Below are positions 6,682-14,517 of a stretch of DNA of 16,845 nucleotides, piece after piece. The translations under genes were made by a program, and so were the position numbers. Numbering within the stretch: position 1 is the first letter of the stretch; the number at the start of each line of letters is the position of its first letter. The DNA is taken from the NCBI GenBank assembly GCA_035574455.1, contig DATLYT010000160.1, forward strand, positions 1 through 16,845. The letters are read 5' to 3'. The DNA comes from DATLYT01 sp035574455. GTDB taxonomy: Bacteria; Bacteroidota; Ignavibacteria; UBA10030. A model generated the notes under the pieces. That model worked only from the letters and a program-made list of their open reading frames with translations. It searched no databases and had not been told where the DNA came from.

Positions 6682-8736
6682 ATGGAACAACTCACACCAT
6701 ACATTCCGTGGATTGGAGTCGCAGGACTCATCGTTGCATTCCTGATTTACTTTAACTTGAAACGCCTGTCCGAAGGAACGGAGCGAATGAAAGAGATCGC
6801 CAGCCAAATTCAAGTCGGGGCGATGGCATTTCTCAAACGCGAGTACGGCGTGTTAGTGGTGTTTGTGACGATCGTAGCGGGCCTTCTGGCGAACTTTATC
6901 GATTCGAACACTGCCCTCGCCTTCGTGAGCGGTGCGACCTGTTCCGTACTCGCCGGCTTCTTCGGTATGCGCGCGGCAACCAAAGCCAACGTGAGAACCG
7001 CAGAAGCGGCTCGTTCCGTCGGACAAGCCAAAGCCCTGCTGACGGCGTTCGACGGCGGAGCAGTGATGGGTGTGAGCGTCGCGAGTTTGGGATTGATCGG
7101 TGTCGGCATATTCTTCCTCCTGTTCGGCAACCCAGAGCAGGCAAGCATCATTAACGGCTTTGCCATGGGTGCAAGCTCGATTGCACTGTTTGCGCGTGTT
7201 GGCGGCGGCATCTATACAAAAGCGGCAGACGTTGGAGCAGACCTCGTCGGCAAAGTCGAAGCCGGCATTCCGGAAGACGACCCACGCAATCCCGGCGTCA
7301 TCGCCGATAACGTGGGGGACAATGTGGGCGACGTGGCCGGTATGGGCGCGGATATCTTCGAGTCCTACGTCGGTTCGATCGTTGCGACGATTGCCATCGG
7401 TGCGACTCTCCTGCCGGAAGGATTAGCTAAACTGAAAGCTCTGCCCGAGGTCGCCGACGCCTCTATTAAGAGCATCCTGATGGCACTCCCTCTTGTCCTT
7501 GCTGCCATCGGACTTGTCGCCTCTTTGATTGGCATTGGCTCTATGCGCGTGCTCAAACAGCTTTCCCCCGCGGCCGCGCTACGATATTCGACCTTTATCG
7601 CCGCGGGCGTCTTTCTGCTTAGCGGCTGGTGGCTGATTCGAACATACGATGTGAGCAACAACGTCTTCTGGGCAGTTTTCTGGGGAACGCTTGGCGGAAT
7701 CTTTATCGGGCTCATCACAGAATTCTATACCTCCGGCAGACCGATTAAGCGCATCGGGAAGGCGAGCAAAACAGGTTCGGCAACGAATATTATCAGCGGC
7801 CTTGCAGTCGGGTTAGAATCAACAGCTTTACCGGTCGTGGCGATCTGCATAGCGATCTTCGTTGCGAACGAAGTGGCGGGACTCTACGGCATCGGTATCG
7901 CGGCTGTCGGGATGCTCGCAACGGTGGGCATCACGATGTCGGTCGACGCGTACGGCCCGATTGCAGACAATGCCGGTGGTATCTCCGAAATGTCCGGACT
8001 CGGACCTGACGTCCGAAAAATCACCGACGGTCTGGATGCGCTGGGCAACACCACGGCAGCGATTGGAAAAGGATTTGCCATCGGCTCAGCCGCGCTCACT
8101 GCGTTGGCACTCTTCGCCGCCTTTTCGCAAGCGGTCGACCAGGCGAGAATCGCTCAGGGACTTTCTGCGGTCCAGATTATCATCACCGATCCGTATGTGG
8201 TCATCGGATTGTTTGTCGGCGGAGCATTTCCCTTCCTGATCGCGGCCATGACGATGACGGCGGTTGGACGAGCGGCGGGAAAGATGGTGGATGAGATTCG
8301 CCGGCAATTCCGCGAAATCCCCGGTCTGCTCGAAGGGAAAGCTGGTGCAAAGCCCGACGCCGCTCGCTGTGTCGACATCGCCACCAAAGGCGCACTCAAA
8401 GAAATGATGCTTCCCGGCGTTTCGGCCGTTGCAGCGCCGGTTGTCGTCGGGTTCTCGCTCGGCCCTGCAGCGCTCGGCGGAATGCTTGCCGGCGCGACGG
8501 TCACGGGCGTCCTTCTCGCCCTGATGATGGCCAACGCCGGCGGTGCCTGGGATAATGCCAAGAAAGCAATCGAAAAAGGTGAAGTCGAGGGTGAACGAAA
8601 AGGCACCGACGCACACAAAGCCGCCGTCGTCGGTGACACGGTGGGCGATCCGTTTAAGGATACCTCCGGTCCATCGATGAATATCTTGATTAAGTTGATG
8701 TCGATTGTTTCATTGGTGATTGCACCATTACTGTAA
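6682..8736 (+). CDS. hppA: Membrane-bound K+-dependent ion-pumping pyrophosphatase
   Basis: A 684-residue polytopic (about 16 segments) pyrophosphatase that couples PPi hydrolysis to cation export. Substrate motifs are intact: GGGIYTKAADVGADLVGKVE at 174-193, DNVGDNVGD at 209-217, and the C-terminal DTVGDPFKDTSGPS. In the GNTTAAIGKG segment, A459 and G462 occupy the positions that are Lys and Thr in K+-independent enzymes, so this one is K+-dependent. The ion-gate glutamate is E227 in ADIFESYVGS, the placement described for Na+-pumping members, whereas typical H+ pumps have it about one turn later (GSYAE). I infer Na+ or dual Na+/H+ transport. It lies 18 bp after pth, which links PPi recycling with prs and translation. 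No strong ribosome site is visible. Confidence 0.94.
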   Translation: MEQLTPYIPWIGVAGLIVAFLIYFNLKRLSEGTERMKEIASQIQVGAMAFLKREYGVLVVFVTIVAGLLANFIDSNTALAFVSGATCSVLAGFFGMRAATKANVRTAEAARSVGQAKALLTAFDGGAVMGVSVASLGLIGVGIFFLLFGNPEQASIINGFAMGASSIALFARVGGGIYTKAADVGADLVGKVEAGIPEDDPRNPGVIADNVGDNVGDVAGMGADIFESYVGSIVATIAIGATLLPEGLAKLKALPEVADASIKSILMALPLVLAAIGLVASLIGIGSMRVLKQLSPAAALRYSTFIAAGVFLLSGWWLIRTYDVSNNVFWAVFWGTLGGIFIGLITEFYTSGRPIKRIGKASKTGSATNIISGLAVGLESTALPVVAICIAIFVANEVAGLYGIGIAAVGMLATVGITMSVDAYGPIADNAGGISEMSGLGPDVRKITDGLDALGNTTAAIGKGFAIGSAALTALALFAAFSQAVDQARIAQGLSAVQIIITDPYVVIGLFVGGAFPFLIAAMTMTAVGRAAGKMVDEIRRQFREIPGLLEGKAGAKPDAARCVDIATKGALKEMMLPGVSAVAAPVVVGFSLGPAALGGMLAGATVTGVLLALMMANAGGAWDNAKKAIEKGEVEGERKGTDAHKAAVVGDTVGDPFKDTSGPSMNILIKLMSIVSLVIAPLL

Positions 8737-8773
8737 TTTCGATTTTCAAATTTCGTCTGTAACCAACAACCCT

Positions 8774-8809
8774 GCTCCAGTGCTCATCCGATAGTGAGAC
8801 GACTGGGGC
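8774..8809 (+). promoter_or_regulatory. rpsF leader hairpin, candidate S6:S18 autoregulatory element
   Basis: An 8-bp lower stem (8774-8781 with 8802-8809, one G-T pair), an asymmetric internal loop (G8782 against ACG 8799-8801) and a 4-bp upper stem (CTCA 8783-8786 / TGAG 8795-8798) enclose an 8-nt loop containing CCG (8788-8790). Known rpsF leaders bound by the S6:S18 heterodimer are hairpins with a conserved CCG in a loop or bulge. The position, 30 bp before rpsF, and the operon partner rpsR fit that mechanism. Confidence 0.55.
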
Positions 8810-8839
8810 CAATCATCACAGTCCAAAGGGAGATTCACT

Positions 8840-9268
8840 ATGTCCAAGAAGAAAATCTACGAGACGACGTTCATTGTGAACGCCGCGCTCGACGACCCGC
8901 AGATCGACGCGGTGATCGAACGAGTCAAGGAGGTCATCGTCAAGAACGGCGGTGAAATCCGTGACCTCACGAAGTGGGGTCGGAAGCGGTTTGCGTATCC
9001 CATCAAGAAGAAAAACAACGGTTTTTATACCGTCGTCGAGTTTACTGCTCCGAGCGATACGATTGCCAAGCTCGAACGGCATTATCAATTGGATGAGAAC
9101 ATTCTCCGGTATCTCACCATCGTGCTCGACAAGAATGCGCTGAAGGCAAAAGCGGCAGCAGCGATGCAGGCCAAAGAGGCCGATACGCCGGAGCAGGCCC
9201 CAAAAGCTGCGACGCCGGTTGCCGTCGTCGACGAGGACGATGAGGAAAGCGATGACGACGTAACATAA
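8840..9268 (+). CDS. rpsF: Ribosomal protein bS6
   Basis: A 142-residue small-subunit protein; residues 1 to about 97 are the bS6 fold (YETTFIVNAALDDPQIDAVI, VKNGGEIRDLTKWGRKRFAY, IKKKNNGFYTVVEF, LDENILRYLTIVLDK). bS6 pairs with bS18 on the central domain of 16S rRNA. A tail of about 45 residues, first Ala/Lys-rich and then strongly acidic (DEDDEESDDD), extends beyond the usual length; a comparable Glu tail is known in E. coli S6. ATG at 8840 has an AGGGAGA site. The operon is rpsF-rpsR-rplI; the ssb gene often found between rpsF and rpsR is absent. Confidence 0.95.
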   Translation: MSKKKIYETTFIVNAALDDPQIDAVIERVKEVIVKNGGEIRDLTKWGRKRFAYPIKKKNNGFYTVVEFTAPSDTIAKLERHYQLDENILRYLTIVLDKNALKAKAAAAMQAKEADTPEQAPKAATPVAVVDEDDEESDDDVT

Positions 9269-9329
9269 TCCGTCTCTCGCAACGGTACAACCACAATCAT
9301 CCAACAACCATCGATTTGGAGACAAGACC

Positions 9330-9656
9330 ATGCCACGATTAGCAGGATCACGAGCCGCGGGACAACGCGGAGGGGCCTCGCGCGGAGGACTTTCGCGAGG
9401 AGCAGCCAAGGGGGGCTTTTCCCGCGGTGCAGCACAACAACGCAAGCGCCGCACCTGCCGCTTCTGCGACAACAAGGAAATCTACATCGATTACAAAAAT
9501 GAAAAACGGCTTCAGCGGTTTATTTCCGAACAAGGGCGCATCACACCCCGCAGAATCTCCGGCACGTGCGCAAAACACCAGCGCCAGCTTGTGAAAGCGC
9601 TGAAGCGTGCGCGGCACTTAGGGTTACTCCCCTTCGTCGCCGACGCTGTGAGCTAA
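9330..9656 (+). CDS. rpsR: Ribosomal protein bS18 with Arg/Gly-rich N-terminal extension, zinc-binding type
   Basis: A 108-residue protein. The core from about residue 38 (RKRRTCRFCDNKEIYIDYKN, ITPRRISGTCAKHQRQL, KALKRARHLGLLPF) is bS18. Cysteines in TCRFC and the Cys/His in TCAKH form the C-x2-C...C-x2-H set of the zinc-binding ('C+') S18 form. The first 37 residues are an extension rich in SRG/RGG units (RGGASRGGLSRGAAKGGFSR), lacking in ordinary S18 of about 75-85 residues; it looks disordered and nucleic-acid binding. ATG at 9330 has GGAG upstream and no later Met precedes the core. It follows rpsF by 61 bp and precedes rplI by 41 bp. Confidence 0.95.
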   Translation: MPRLAGSRAAGQRGGASRGGLSRGAAKGGFSRGAAQQRKRRTCRFCDNKEIYIDYKNEKRLQRFISEQGRITPRRISGTCAKHQRQLVKALKRARHLGLLPFVADAVS

Positions 9657-9697
9657 CCAGACTGATTGATCACCGAAAGAAGCTGAGGAGTCTCTAT

Positions 9698-10141
9698 ATG
9701 AAAGTCATTTTACGCCAAGATTTCGAGCAACTGGGGAAACTCGGAGACGTTGTGGACGTGAAGGATGGGTACGCCCGCAATTATCTGATCCCCCGCAAGA
9801 TTGCCTATATGGCAACGCCAAGTGCTCTCCGCACACTGGAAGAAGAAAAAAAGCAGCTTGCCCGGAAACTCGAAAAAGAAAAAACCGGCTCCGAGAAGCT
9901 CGCTGCCCAGCTCGAGAAGGTCTCTCTCACCGTGCAGATGAAAGTCGGAGAGGACGACAAACTCTTCGGATCGGTCACTTCGCAGATGATTGCCGACGGG
10001 CTCCAGGAGAAGGGGATTTCTCTCGACAAGCGCTGGATAGAATTAGAGGAGCCGATCAAGGCGTTGGGGATTTATGATGTGAATGTGAAACTCCCCGGCG
10101 GCGTGACGGGCAAAGTGAAGGTATGGGTTGTGCGAGAATAG
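9698..10141 (+). CDS. rplI: Ribosomal protein bL9
   Basis: A 147-residue two-domain large-subunit protein of normal length. The N domain, MKVILRQDFEQLGKLGDVVD then VKDGYARNYLIPR, binds 23S rRNA. A long charged helix (about 45-75) connects to the C domain (DDKLFGSVTSQMIADGL, GIYDVNVKLPGGVTGKVKVW). bL9 helps maintain reading frame and ribosome spacing. The start ATG at 9698 is fixed by the canonical N terminus and an AGGAG site; the longer open frame upstream overlaps rpsR and has no protein-like sequence. It is the last gene of the rpsF operon, with a strong terminator 25 bp downstream. Confidence 0.97.
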   Translation: MKVILRQDFEQLGKLGDVVDVKDGYARNYLIPRKIAYMATPSALRTLEEEKKQLARKLEKEKTGSEKLAAQLEKVSLTVQMKVGEDDKLFGSVTSQMIADGLQEKGISLDKRWIELEEPIKALGIYDVNVKLPGGVTGKVKVWVVRE

Positions 10142-10165
10142 ATGCGACAGGCATCATGTGACTGT

Positions 10166-10202
10166 ACGCCAGCATTCGTGAAAACGAGTTCTGGCGTTTT
10201 TT
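10166..10202 (+). terminator. Strong Rho-independent terminator after rplI
   Basis: ACGCCAG (10166-10172) pairs with CTGGCGT (10191-10197). Inside, TTCGT/ACGAG adds 5 bp capped by a GAAA tetraloop. A run of T follows (10197-10202). It ends the rpsF-rpsR-rplI unit. Confidence 0.88.
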
Positions 10203-10281
10203 GTTTGCGGGATGAAATGTGACGTTGTCCCAACGCTCCATGCTTTGTGCGTTTCGCTGCTTTTCTCTTCATGTTGTTTTC

Positions 10282-10357
10282 GTTCCGACGCTCCGCTTCG
10301 GAACAGCCTGAATCTGACGCTCCGCGTGGCTGAATGAACGCAGAGCGTAGAAGCCAC
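10282..10357 (+). repeat. Degenerate extragenic palindromic repeat (GTTCC-ACGCTCCGC family)
   Basis: GTTCCGA (10282-10288) pairs with TCGGAAC (10298-10304) around ACGCTCCGC. The 10-mer GACGCTCCGC recurs at 10287-10296 and 10316-10325. ACGCTC (10317-10322) then complements GAGCGT (10343-10348), and GTGGCT (10326-10331) complements AGCCAC (10352-10357), so the two pairings interleave. The layout resembles the widespread intergenic family GTTCCCACGCTCCGCGTGGGAA ... CGCAGAGCGT, from memory rather than a search. The rest of the 296-bp gap holds only the rplI terminator and the korA promoter. Confidence 0.55.
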
Positions 10358-10391
10358 AACTCAAAGGGCTGCTCTCATCGGACGGTGTTTC

Positions 10392-10420
10392 TTGACGTTG
10401 CCCCAAATTTTACCTACATT
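10392..10420 (+). promoter_or_regulatory. korAB promoter TTGACG-N17-TACATT
   Basis: TTGACG (10392-10397) and TACATT (10415-10420) are separated by exactly 17 bp. Start is predicted near 10427, about 30 nt before the likely korA start. Confidence 0.75.
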
Positions 10421-10455
10421 TTTATCAGCCACAAGTATTGAACCATCTCGAAAGA

Positions 10456-12303
10456 ATGAATTCCCCCATGGCAGAAAAAACAGTTAAAACCTTAGAAGAA
10501 GTGACGATACGCTTTGCGGGCGATTCCGGCGACGGCATGCAGTTGACCGGCACGCAATTTACAAACACCACCGCTATCCTCGGTAATGACCTCAGTACGC
10601 TTCCCGATTTTCCGGCGGAGATCCGTGCTCCTGCCGGCACACTGTTCGGCGTGAGCGGATTCCAGATTCACTTTGGAAGTACGGAAATCAACACACCGGG
10701 CGACCAGTGCGACGTTCTCGTCGCCATGAATCCCGCCGCGCTGAAGGTCAACCTTGGTAGCCTCGTGGATGGCGGCGTGATCATCGCCAACTCCGACGGG
10801 TTCAACGACAAAAACCTGAAACTCGCCGGTTACCAGACCAACCCTCTTAAAGACGGCTCGCTCTCCAAGTACCAGGTGTTCGAAGTCGATATCACGAAGC
10901 TAACGGCATTGGCCTTGCAGGATATGGGTCTTTCCAGCAAGATGGTCGACCGGTCGAAAAACTTCTTCGCCCTCGGTTTGATGTACTGGATGTACAATCG
11001 ACCGATGGATCCGACGCTGGATTGGATCAAGAAAAAATTCATCAACAAGCCGGAAATCATGGAAGCCAACACCCGTGTCCTGAAGGCAGGCTGGAACTAC
11101 GGCGAGACGACCGAAATCTTCGCCGTCCGCTACCAGGTCGCCCCTGCCAAACTTGCACCCGGCAAATACCGCAACATCACGGGCAATCAGGCAACGGCAT
11201 GGGGTATGATGGCAGCGGCAAAAAAAGCGAAGTTAGACCTGTTCCTCGGCAGCTACCCCATTACACCGGCGAGCGACATTTTGCATGAGTTGTCGATGTA
11301 CAAGCACTTTGGCGTCAAGACTTTCCAGGCAGAAGATGAGATTGCCGGCATTACCTCAGCCATCGGTGCAGCGTTCGGCGGAGATTTAGGATTCACCACC
11401 ACAAGCGGTCCAGGCGTCGCGTTGAAGACCGAAGCGCTCGGACTTGCCGTGATGGTGGAACTCCCACTCGTCTGCATAAACGTGCAGCGTGGCGGACCCA
11501 GCACGGGCCTACCAACCAAAACTGAACAGGCTGACCTCCTTCAGGCACTCTATGGGCGTAACGGTGAAGCACCGATCCCCGTCGTAGCGGCAGCCACACC
11601 AGCCGATTGTTTCAGTACGGTCTTCGAAGCGGCACGCATTGCACTAAAATACATGACCCCCGTGTTCTGTCTGACGGACGGCTACCTCGGCAACGGTTCA
11701 GAGCCATGGCTGATTCCGGATTTCAATGCTTTGCCAGACATTTCTCCAAAATTCCGAACTGATCCTCAGGGGTTCTATCCCTACCTCCGCGACGAGGTGA
11801 CCCTTGCCCGGCCGTGGGCAATTCCCGGCACCCCCGGACTCGAACATCGTATCGGCGGTCTCGAGAAACAGCACATTACGGGTAACGTGAACTATGAGCC
11901 GCAGAATCACGAGCTGATGGTGAAGCTCCGTGCAGAAAAGGTCGAGCGGATCGCAAACGACATCCCTCTCGCGGAAGTCGAGGGCGATCAAGAGGGCGAC
12001 CTCTTAGTGGTGGGATGGGGAAGTACGTACGGCGCAATTCGCACAGCGGTCAACAACCAACGCGCGAAAGGCCGCTCGGTTTCTCACCTGCACTTGCGGT
12101 ATCTCAATCCACTGCAAAAAAATGTTGGCGAGATCCTTTACAAATTTAAACATATTCTTGTCCCTGAGCTTAATCTGGGACAATTGATCAAAGTCTTACG
12201 GGCGAAGTACCTTGTTCCCGCAGTCGGGTTGAACAAAGTTCAGGGCCTCCCCTTCAAAGCCATCGAAATTGAAAAGAAAATTGAAGAATTACTGAAAGGC
12301 TAA
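10456..12303 (+). CDS. korA: 2-oxoacid:ferredoxin oxidoreductase, fused gamma-alpha subunit (KorA)
   Basis: A 615-residue subunit that with KorB forms a thiamine-diphosphate enzyme converting a 2-oxoacid, probably 2-oxoglutarate, plus CoA to acyl-CoA, CO2 and reduced ferredoxin (reversible in reductive-TCA organisms). The gamma domain comes first (IRFAGDSGDGMQLTGTQFT, then PAEIRAPAGTLFGVSGFQ), to about residue 195. The alpha domain starts near 240 with GSYPITPASD (about 265-274), QAEDEIAGI, TTTSGPG and QRGGPSTGLPTKTEQADL. Start choice is uncertain: TTG 10438, ATG 10456 or ATG 10468, none with a good Shine-Dalgarno. TTG 10438 lies only about 11 nt after the predicted transcript start. korB begins 2 bp after the stop. 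Substrate specificity (2-oxoglutarate versus branched-chain or pyruvate) is inferred from the fused architecture only. Confidence 0.93.
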   Translation: MNSPMAEKTVKTLEEVTIRFAGDSGDGMQLTGTQFTNTTAILGNDLSTLPDFPAEIRAPAGTLFGVSGFQIHFGSTEINTPGDQCDVLVAMNPAALKVNLGSLVDGGVIIANSDGFNDKNLKLAGYQTNPLKDGSLSKYQVFEVDITKLTALALQDMGLSSKMVDRSKNFFALGLMYWMYNRPMDPTLDWIKKKFINKPEIMEANTRVLKAGWNYGETTEIFAVRYQVAPAKLAPGKYRNITGNQATAWGMMAAAKKAKLDLFLGSYPITPASDILHELSMYKHFGVKTFQAEDEIAGITSAIGAAFGGDLGFTTTSGPGVALKTEALGLAVMVELPLVCINVQRGGPSTGLPTKTEQADLLQALYGRNGEAPIPVVAAATPADCFSTVFEAARIALKYMTPVFCLTDGYLGNGSEPWLIPDFNALPDISPKFRTDPQGFYPYLRDEVTLARPWAIPGTPGLEHRIGGLEKQHITGNVNYEPQNHELMVKLRAEKVERIANDIPLAEVEGDQEGDLLVVGWGSTYGAIRTAVNNQRAKGRSVSHLHLRYLNPLQKNVGEILYKFKHILVPELNLGQLIKVLRAKYLVPAVGLNKVQGLPFKAIEIEKKIEELLKG

Positions 12304-12305
12304 TC

Positions 12306-13358
12306 ATGGCAACTCTTGTCGATGAACTGATGTCTCAAACGGCAGTAGCACAACCGCCGAAGTACACTGCCAAAGATTTCCAGAGTGACCAGGATGTTCG
12401 GTGGTGTCCGGGCTGCGGTGATTATTCGATTCTTGCGCAAACGCAGCGCATTATGCCCGACCTTGGCATCCCAAGGCACAAGATCGTATTCATCTCCGGT
12501 ATCGGCTGCTCAAGCCGCTTTCCGTATTACATGAACACCTACGGCTTCCACGGCATTCACGGCCGTGCGCCCGCTATCGCTTCCGGACTCAAAATGGCGC
12601 GGCCGGATTTGTCTGTCTGGGTTGTTACCGGTGACGGCGATGGCCTCAGCATCGGCGGCAACCACATGATTCACCTGATGCGACGGAATCTCGACATCAA
12701 CGTGTTGCTCTTCAACAATCAGATTTACGGCCTGACGAAGGGGCAATACTCCCCTACGTCTGAGATGGGCAAAGTCACCAAGTCAACGCCATTCGGCTCG
12801 ATCGACTATCCGTTTAATCCGGCATCGCTGTGTCTAGGAGCTAGCGCCACGTTTGTCGCTCGCACGCTCGACCGCGACCCGAAACATATGCAATACGTTC
12901 TGAAGCGCGCAGCCGAACATCGCGGCACCTCCTTTGTCGAAGTGTACCAGAACTGTAACGTTTTCAACGACGGCGCCTTCTTCCAGTTCACGGAAAAGGA
13001 AACCAAGGACGATAGCGTCGTTTTCCTCGAGCACGGTAAGCCGTTGATTTTCGGCAAGGAGCGCGACAAGGGCATTCGGTTGAATGGTTTTACTCCAGAA
13101 GTCGTTTCGATTAAAGACGGACAGTACTCGGTAAACGACCTGCTCGTACACAACGAGAAAGATACCACGCTTTCCTTCATCCTTGCAGATATGACGTACA
13201 AGCCTCATTTACCCCGGCCCATCGGGATCTTCCTCGCCATCGACCGTCCTGTGTACGAGGAAGAAATGATGCGGCAGATTCAATTCGCCAAGCAGAAACG
13301 GGGCGAAGGAGATATGGTAAAACTCTTGAATTCCGGAGATACATGGGTCGTCAGCTAA
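12306..13358 (+). CDS. korB: 2-oxoacid:ferredoxin oxidoreductase beta subunit (KorB)
   Basis: A 350-residue TPP- and 4Fe-4S-binding subunit partnering KorA. Cysteines for the cluster: C34 and C37 in WCPGCGD, C68 in GIGCSSR, C217 in YQNCNVFND. TPP/Mg binding: the segment GDGDGLSIGGNH (110-120), then the asparagine pair in LLFNNQIYGLTKGQ. The family usually runs about 280-350 residues; the N terminus here has an extra 25 or so residues and the C terminus is complete. ATG at 12306 is preceded by GAAAGGC within the korA 3' end, so translation is probably coupled. A strong terminator follows after 20 bp, closing a two-gene operon. No dedicated ferredoxin gene is adjacent. Confidence 0.95.
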   Translation: MATLVDELMSQTAVAQPPKYTAKDFQSDQDVRWCPGCGDYSILAQTQRIMPDLGIPRHKIVFISGIGCSSRFPYYMNTYGFHGIHGRAPAIASGLKMARPDLSVWVVTGDGDGLSIGGNHMIHLMRRNLDINVLLFNNQIYGLTKGQYSPTSEMGKVTKSTPFGSIDYPFNPASLCLGASATFVARTLDRDPKHMQYVLKRAAEHRGTSFVEVYQNCNVFNDGAFFQFTEKETKDDSVVFLEHGKPLIFGKERDKGIRLNGFTPEVVSIKDGQYSVNDLLVHNEKDTTLSFILADMTYKPHLPRPIGIFLAIDRPVYEEEMMRQIQFAKQKRGEGDMVKLLNSGDTWVVS

Positions 13359-13378
13359 ACGCTTGCTGATGGAAAATG

Positions 13379-13413
13379 AAGGTGTGGCTGTTCAGAGCGG
13401 TCACACCTTTTTT
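13379..13413 (+). terminator. Rho-independent terminator after korB
   Basis: AAGGTGTG (13379-13386) pairs with CACACCTT (13402-13409), extended inward by weak pairs, followed by an uninterrupted T run (13408-13413). Confidence 0.85.
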
Positions 13414-13442
13414 ATTAACTGGCCGTCAACACAACACGTGAA

Positions 13443-14444
13443 ATGGAATCTTCGTTACAACAAGAATTTGAGGCGTTCCGCAGAATTATTGAGAGCAGCA
13501 AGCAATTCGTGCTGACCACCCACATCAACCCGGACGGTGATGGCTTGGGGTGTGAGGTAGCATTGGCCAGGTTTCTCAACGAACGCGGCAAAACCGTTGC
13601 CATCATCAATCATAGCGCAACGCCGTACTACTATCGGTTTCTTGATCCGCGGAATGAGATCCAGCAATTCAACCCGGCACAACATGCAGCGGCTCTGCAG
13701 CAAGCCGATTGTATCGTCGTACTCGATACCAACAGTCCCGACCGGCTGGCGAACATGAAACCGTTCGTACTCGAAAGTAAGGCCACGAAGGTGTGCATCG
13801 ACCACCATTTGGATAAAGTGGAGTTTGCCGACCTCTACATTCTCGACGAACCGTCGGCTGCAACGGGAGAGATTGTCTATCGTTTGCTGCAATTCCTCGG
13901 TGTACGTGAGTTCAGTCCGGAAATGGCAACAGCCCTTTACACCGCGATCATGACGGACACAGGCTCGTTCCGTTTCCCAAAAACTGACCCAGCCATTCAC
14001 AGACAGGTAGCACATCTCATCGAGTGTGGTGCCGATCCGGTCAGTATCTACCAGAATGTCTACGAGCAAGGAAGCGCCGGACGACTACAACTGTTGGGCA
14101 AAGTGCTCTCAACCTTGAGAACGGAAGCAAATGGGAAAATCGCTTGCCTTGTCGCGACTAAGGAGATGTTTCGCGAAACAGGAACCTCAGAAGTCGATAC
14201 GGACAATATGATCAACTATACGTTGACGATTCAAGGTGTACAAATAGGTCTCATGCTCACAGAAATTGATGGGGCGGTGAAGATCGGGTTTCGCTCGAAG
14301 GGCGATATCGGTATTCATAAGCTAGCGCAGGAGTTCGGCGGCAATGGACACAAGAACGCTGCCGGGGCGCGCGTACCCAATGGATCCCTTCCTGATCTTC
14401 TTGACAAAGTACTCGAACGCGCAAAAAAGAAGTACACGGTATAA
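13443..14444 (+). CDS. nrnA: DHH/DHHA1 phosphoesterase, NrnA-like oligoribonuclease / pAp phosphatase
   Basis: A 333-residue cytoplasmic enzyme degrading 2-5-nt RNAs and 3'-phosphoadenosine 5'-phosphate. The DHH domain carries metal ligands: H27, D31 and D33 in THINPDGDGLG, D95 in VVLDTNSPD, the signature IDHH at 119-122, and D172 in MTDTGSFRF. The C-terminal DHHA1 domain ends with the substrate loop GGNGHKNAAGA near 298-308. Length matches B. subtilis NrnA (about 313 residues). GdpP and RecJ are the alternatives: GdpP has extra N-terminal membrane and GGDEF-like parts and RecJ is longer, so NrnA fits best. ATG at 13443 has no good Shine-Dalgarno. It lies just after the korB terminator, so it needs its own promoter, which I could not identify. 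Confidence 0.9.
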   Translation: MESSLQQEFEAFRRIIESSKQFVLTTHINPDGDGLGCEVALARFLNERGKTVAIINHSATPYYYRFLDPRNEIQQFNPAQHAAALQQADCIVVLDTNSPDRLANMKPFVLESKATKVCIDHHLDKVEFADLYILDEPSAATGEIVYRLLQFLGVREFSPEMATALYTAIMTDTGSFRFPKTDPAIHRQVAHLIECGADPVSIYQNVYEQGSAGRLQLLGKVLSTLRTEANGKIACLVATKEMFRETGTSEVDTDNMINYTLTIQGVQIGLMLTEIDGAVKIGFRSKGDIGIHKLAQEFGGNGHKNAAGARVPNGSLPDLLDKVLERAKKKYTV

Positions 14445-14450
14445 GGTAAC

Positions 14451-14483
14451 AGACCGTCCAGGTGTTCGAAACCCTGAAGGTCT
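14451..14483 (+). repeat. Imperfect extragenic palindrome between nrnA and pepA
   Basis: A 33-nt imperfect palindrome: AGACC (14451-14455) with GGTCT (14479-14483), CAGG (14459-14462) with CCTG (14473-14476), and a TTCGAA centre (14465-14470). No long T tract follows, so it is a weak terminator. The order AGACC..CAGG..TT-AA..CCTG..GGTCT resembles the AGACCTGTCAGGT palindromes common between genes in Bacteroidota (from memory). Confidence 0.55.
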
Positions 14484-14517
14484 CTTCTGAATACAGGATG
14501 ACAAACTGGGAGGCAAA

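Noticed and set aside
8086..8639. Minus-strand frames of 161-176 codons opposite hppA
   Set aside because: Antisense shadows of a highly conserved gene with biased codon use.
10072..10359. Minus-strand small frames in the rplI-korA gap
   Set aside because: They read through a terminator and a palindromic repeat; the composition reflects the repeat.
13455..14069. 204-codon minus-strand frame opposite nrnA
   Set aside because: The plus strand encodes a complete DHH/DHHA1 enzyme; the reverse frame has no domain pattern or ribosome site.
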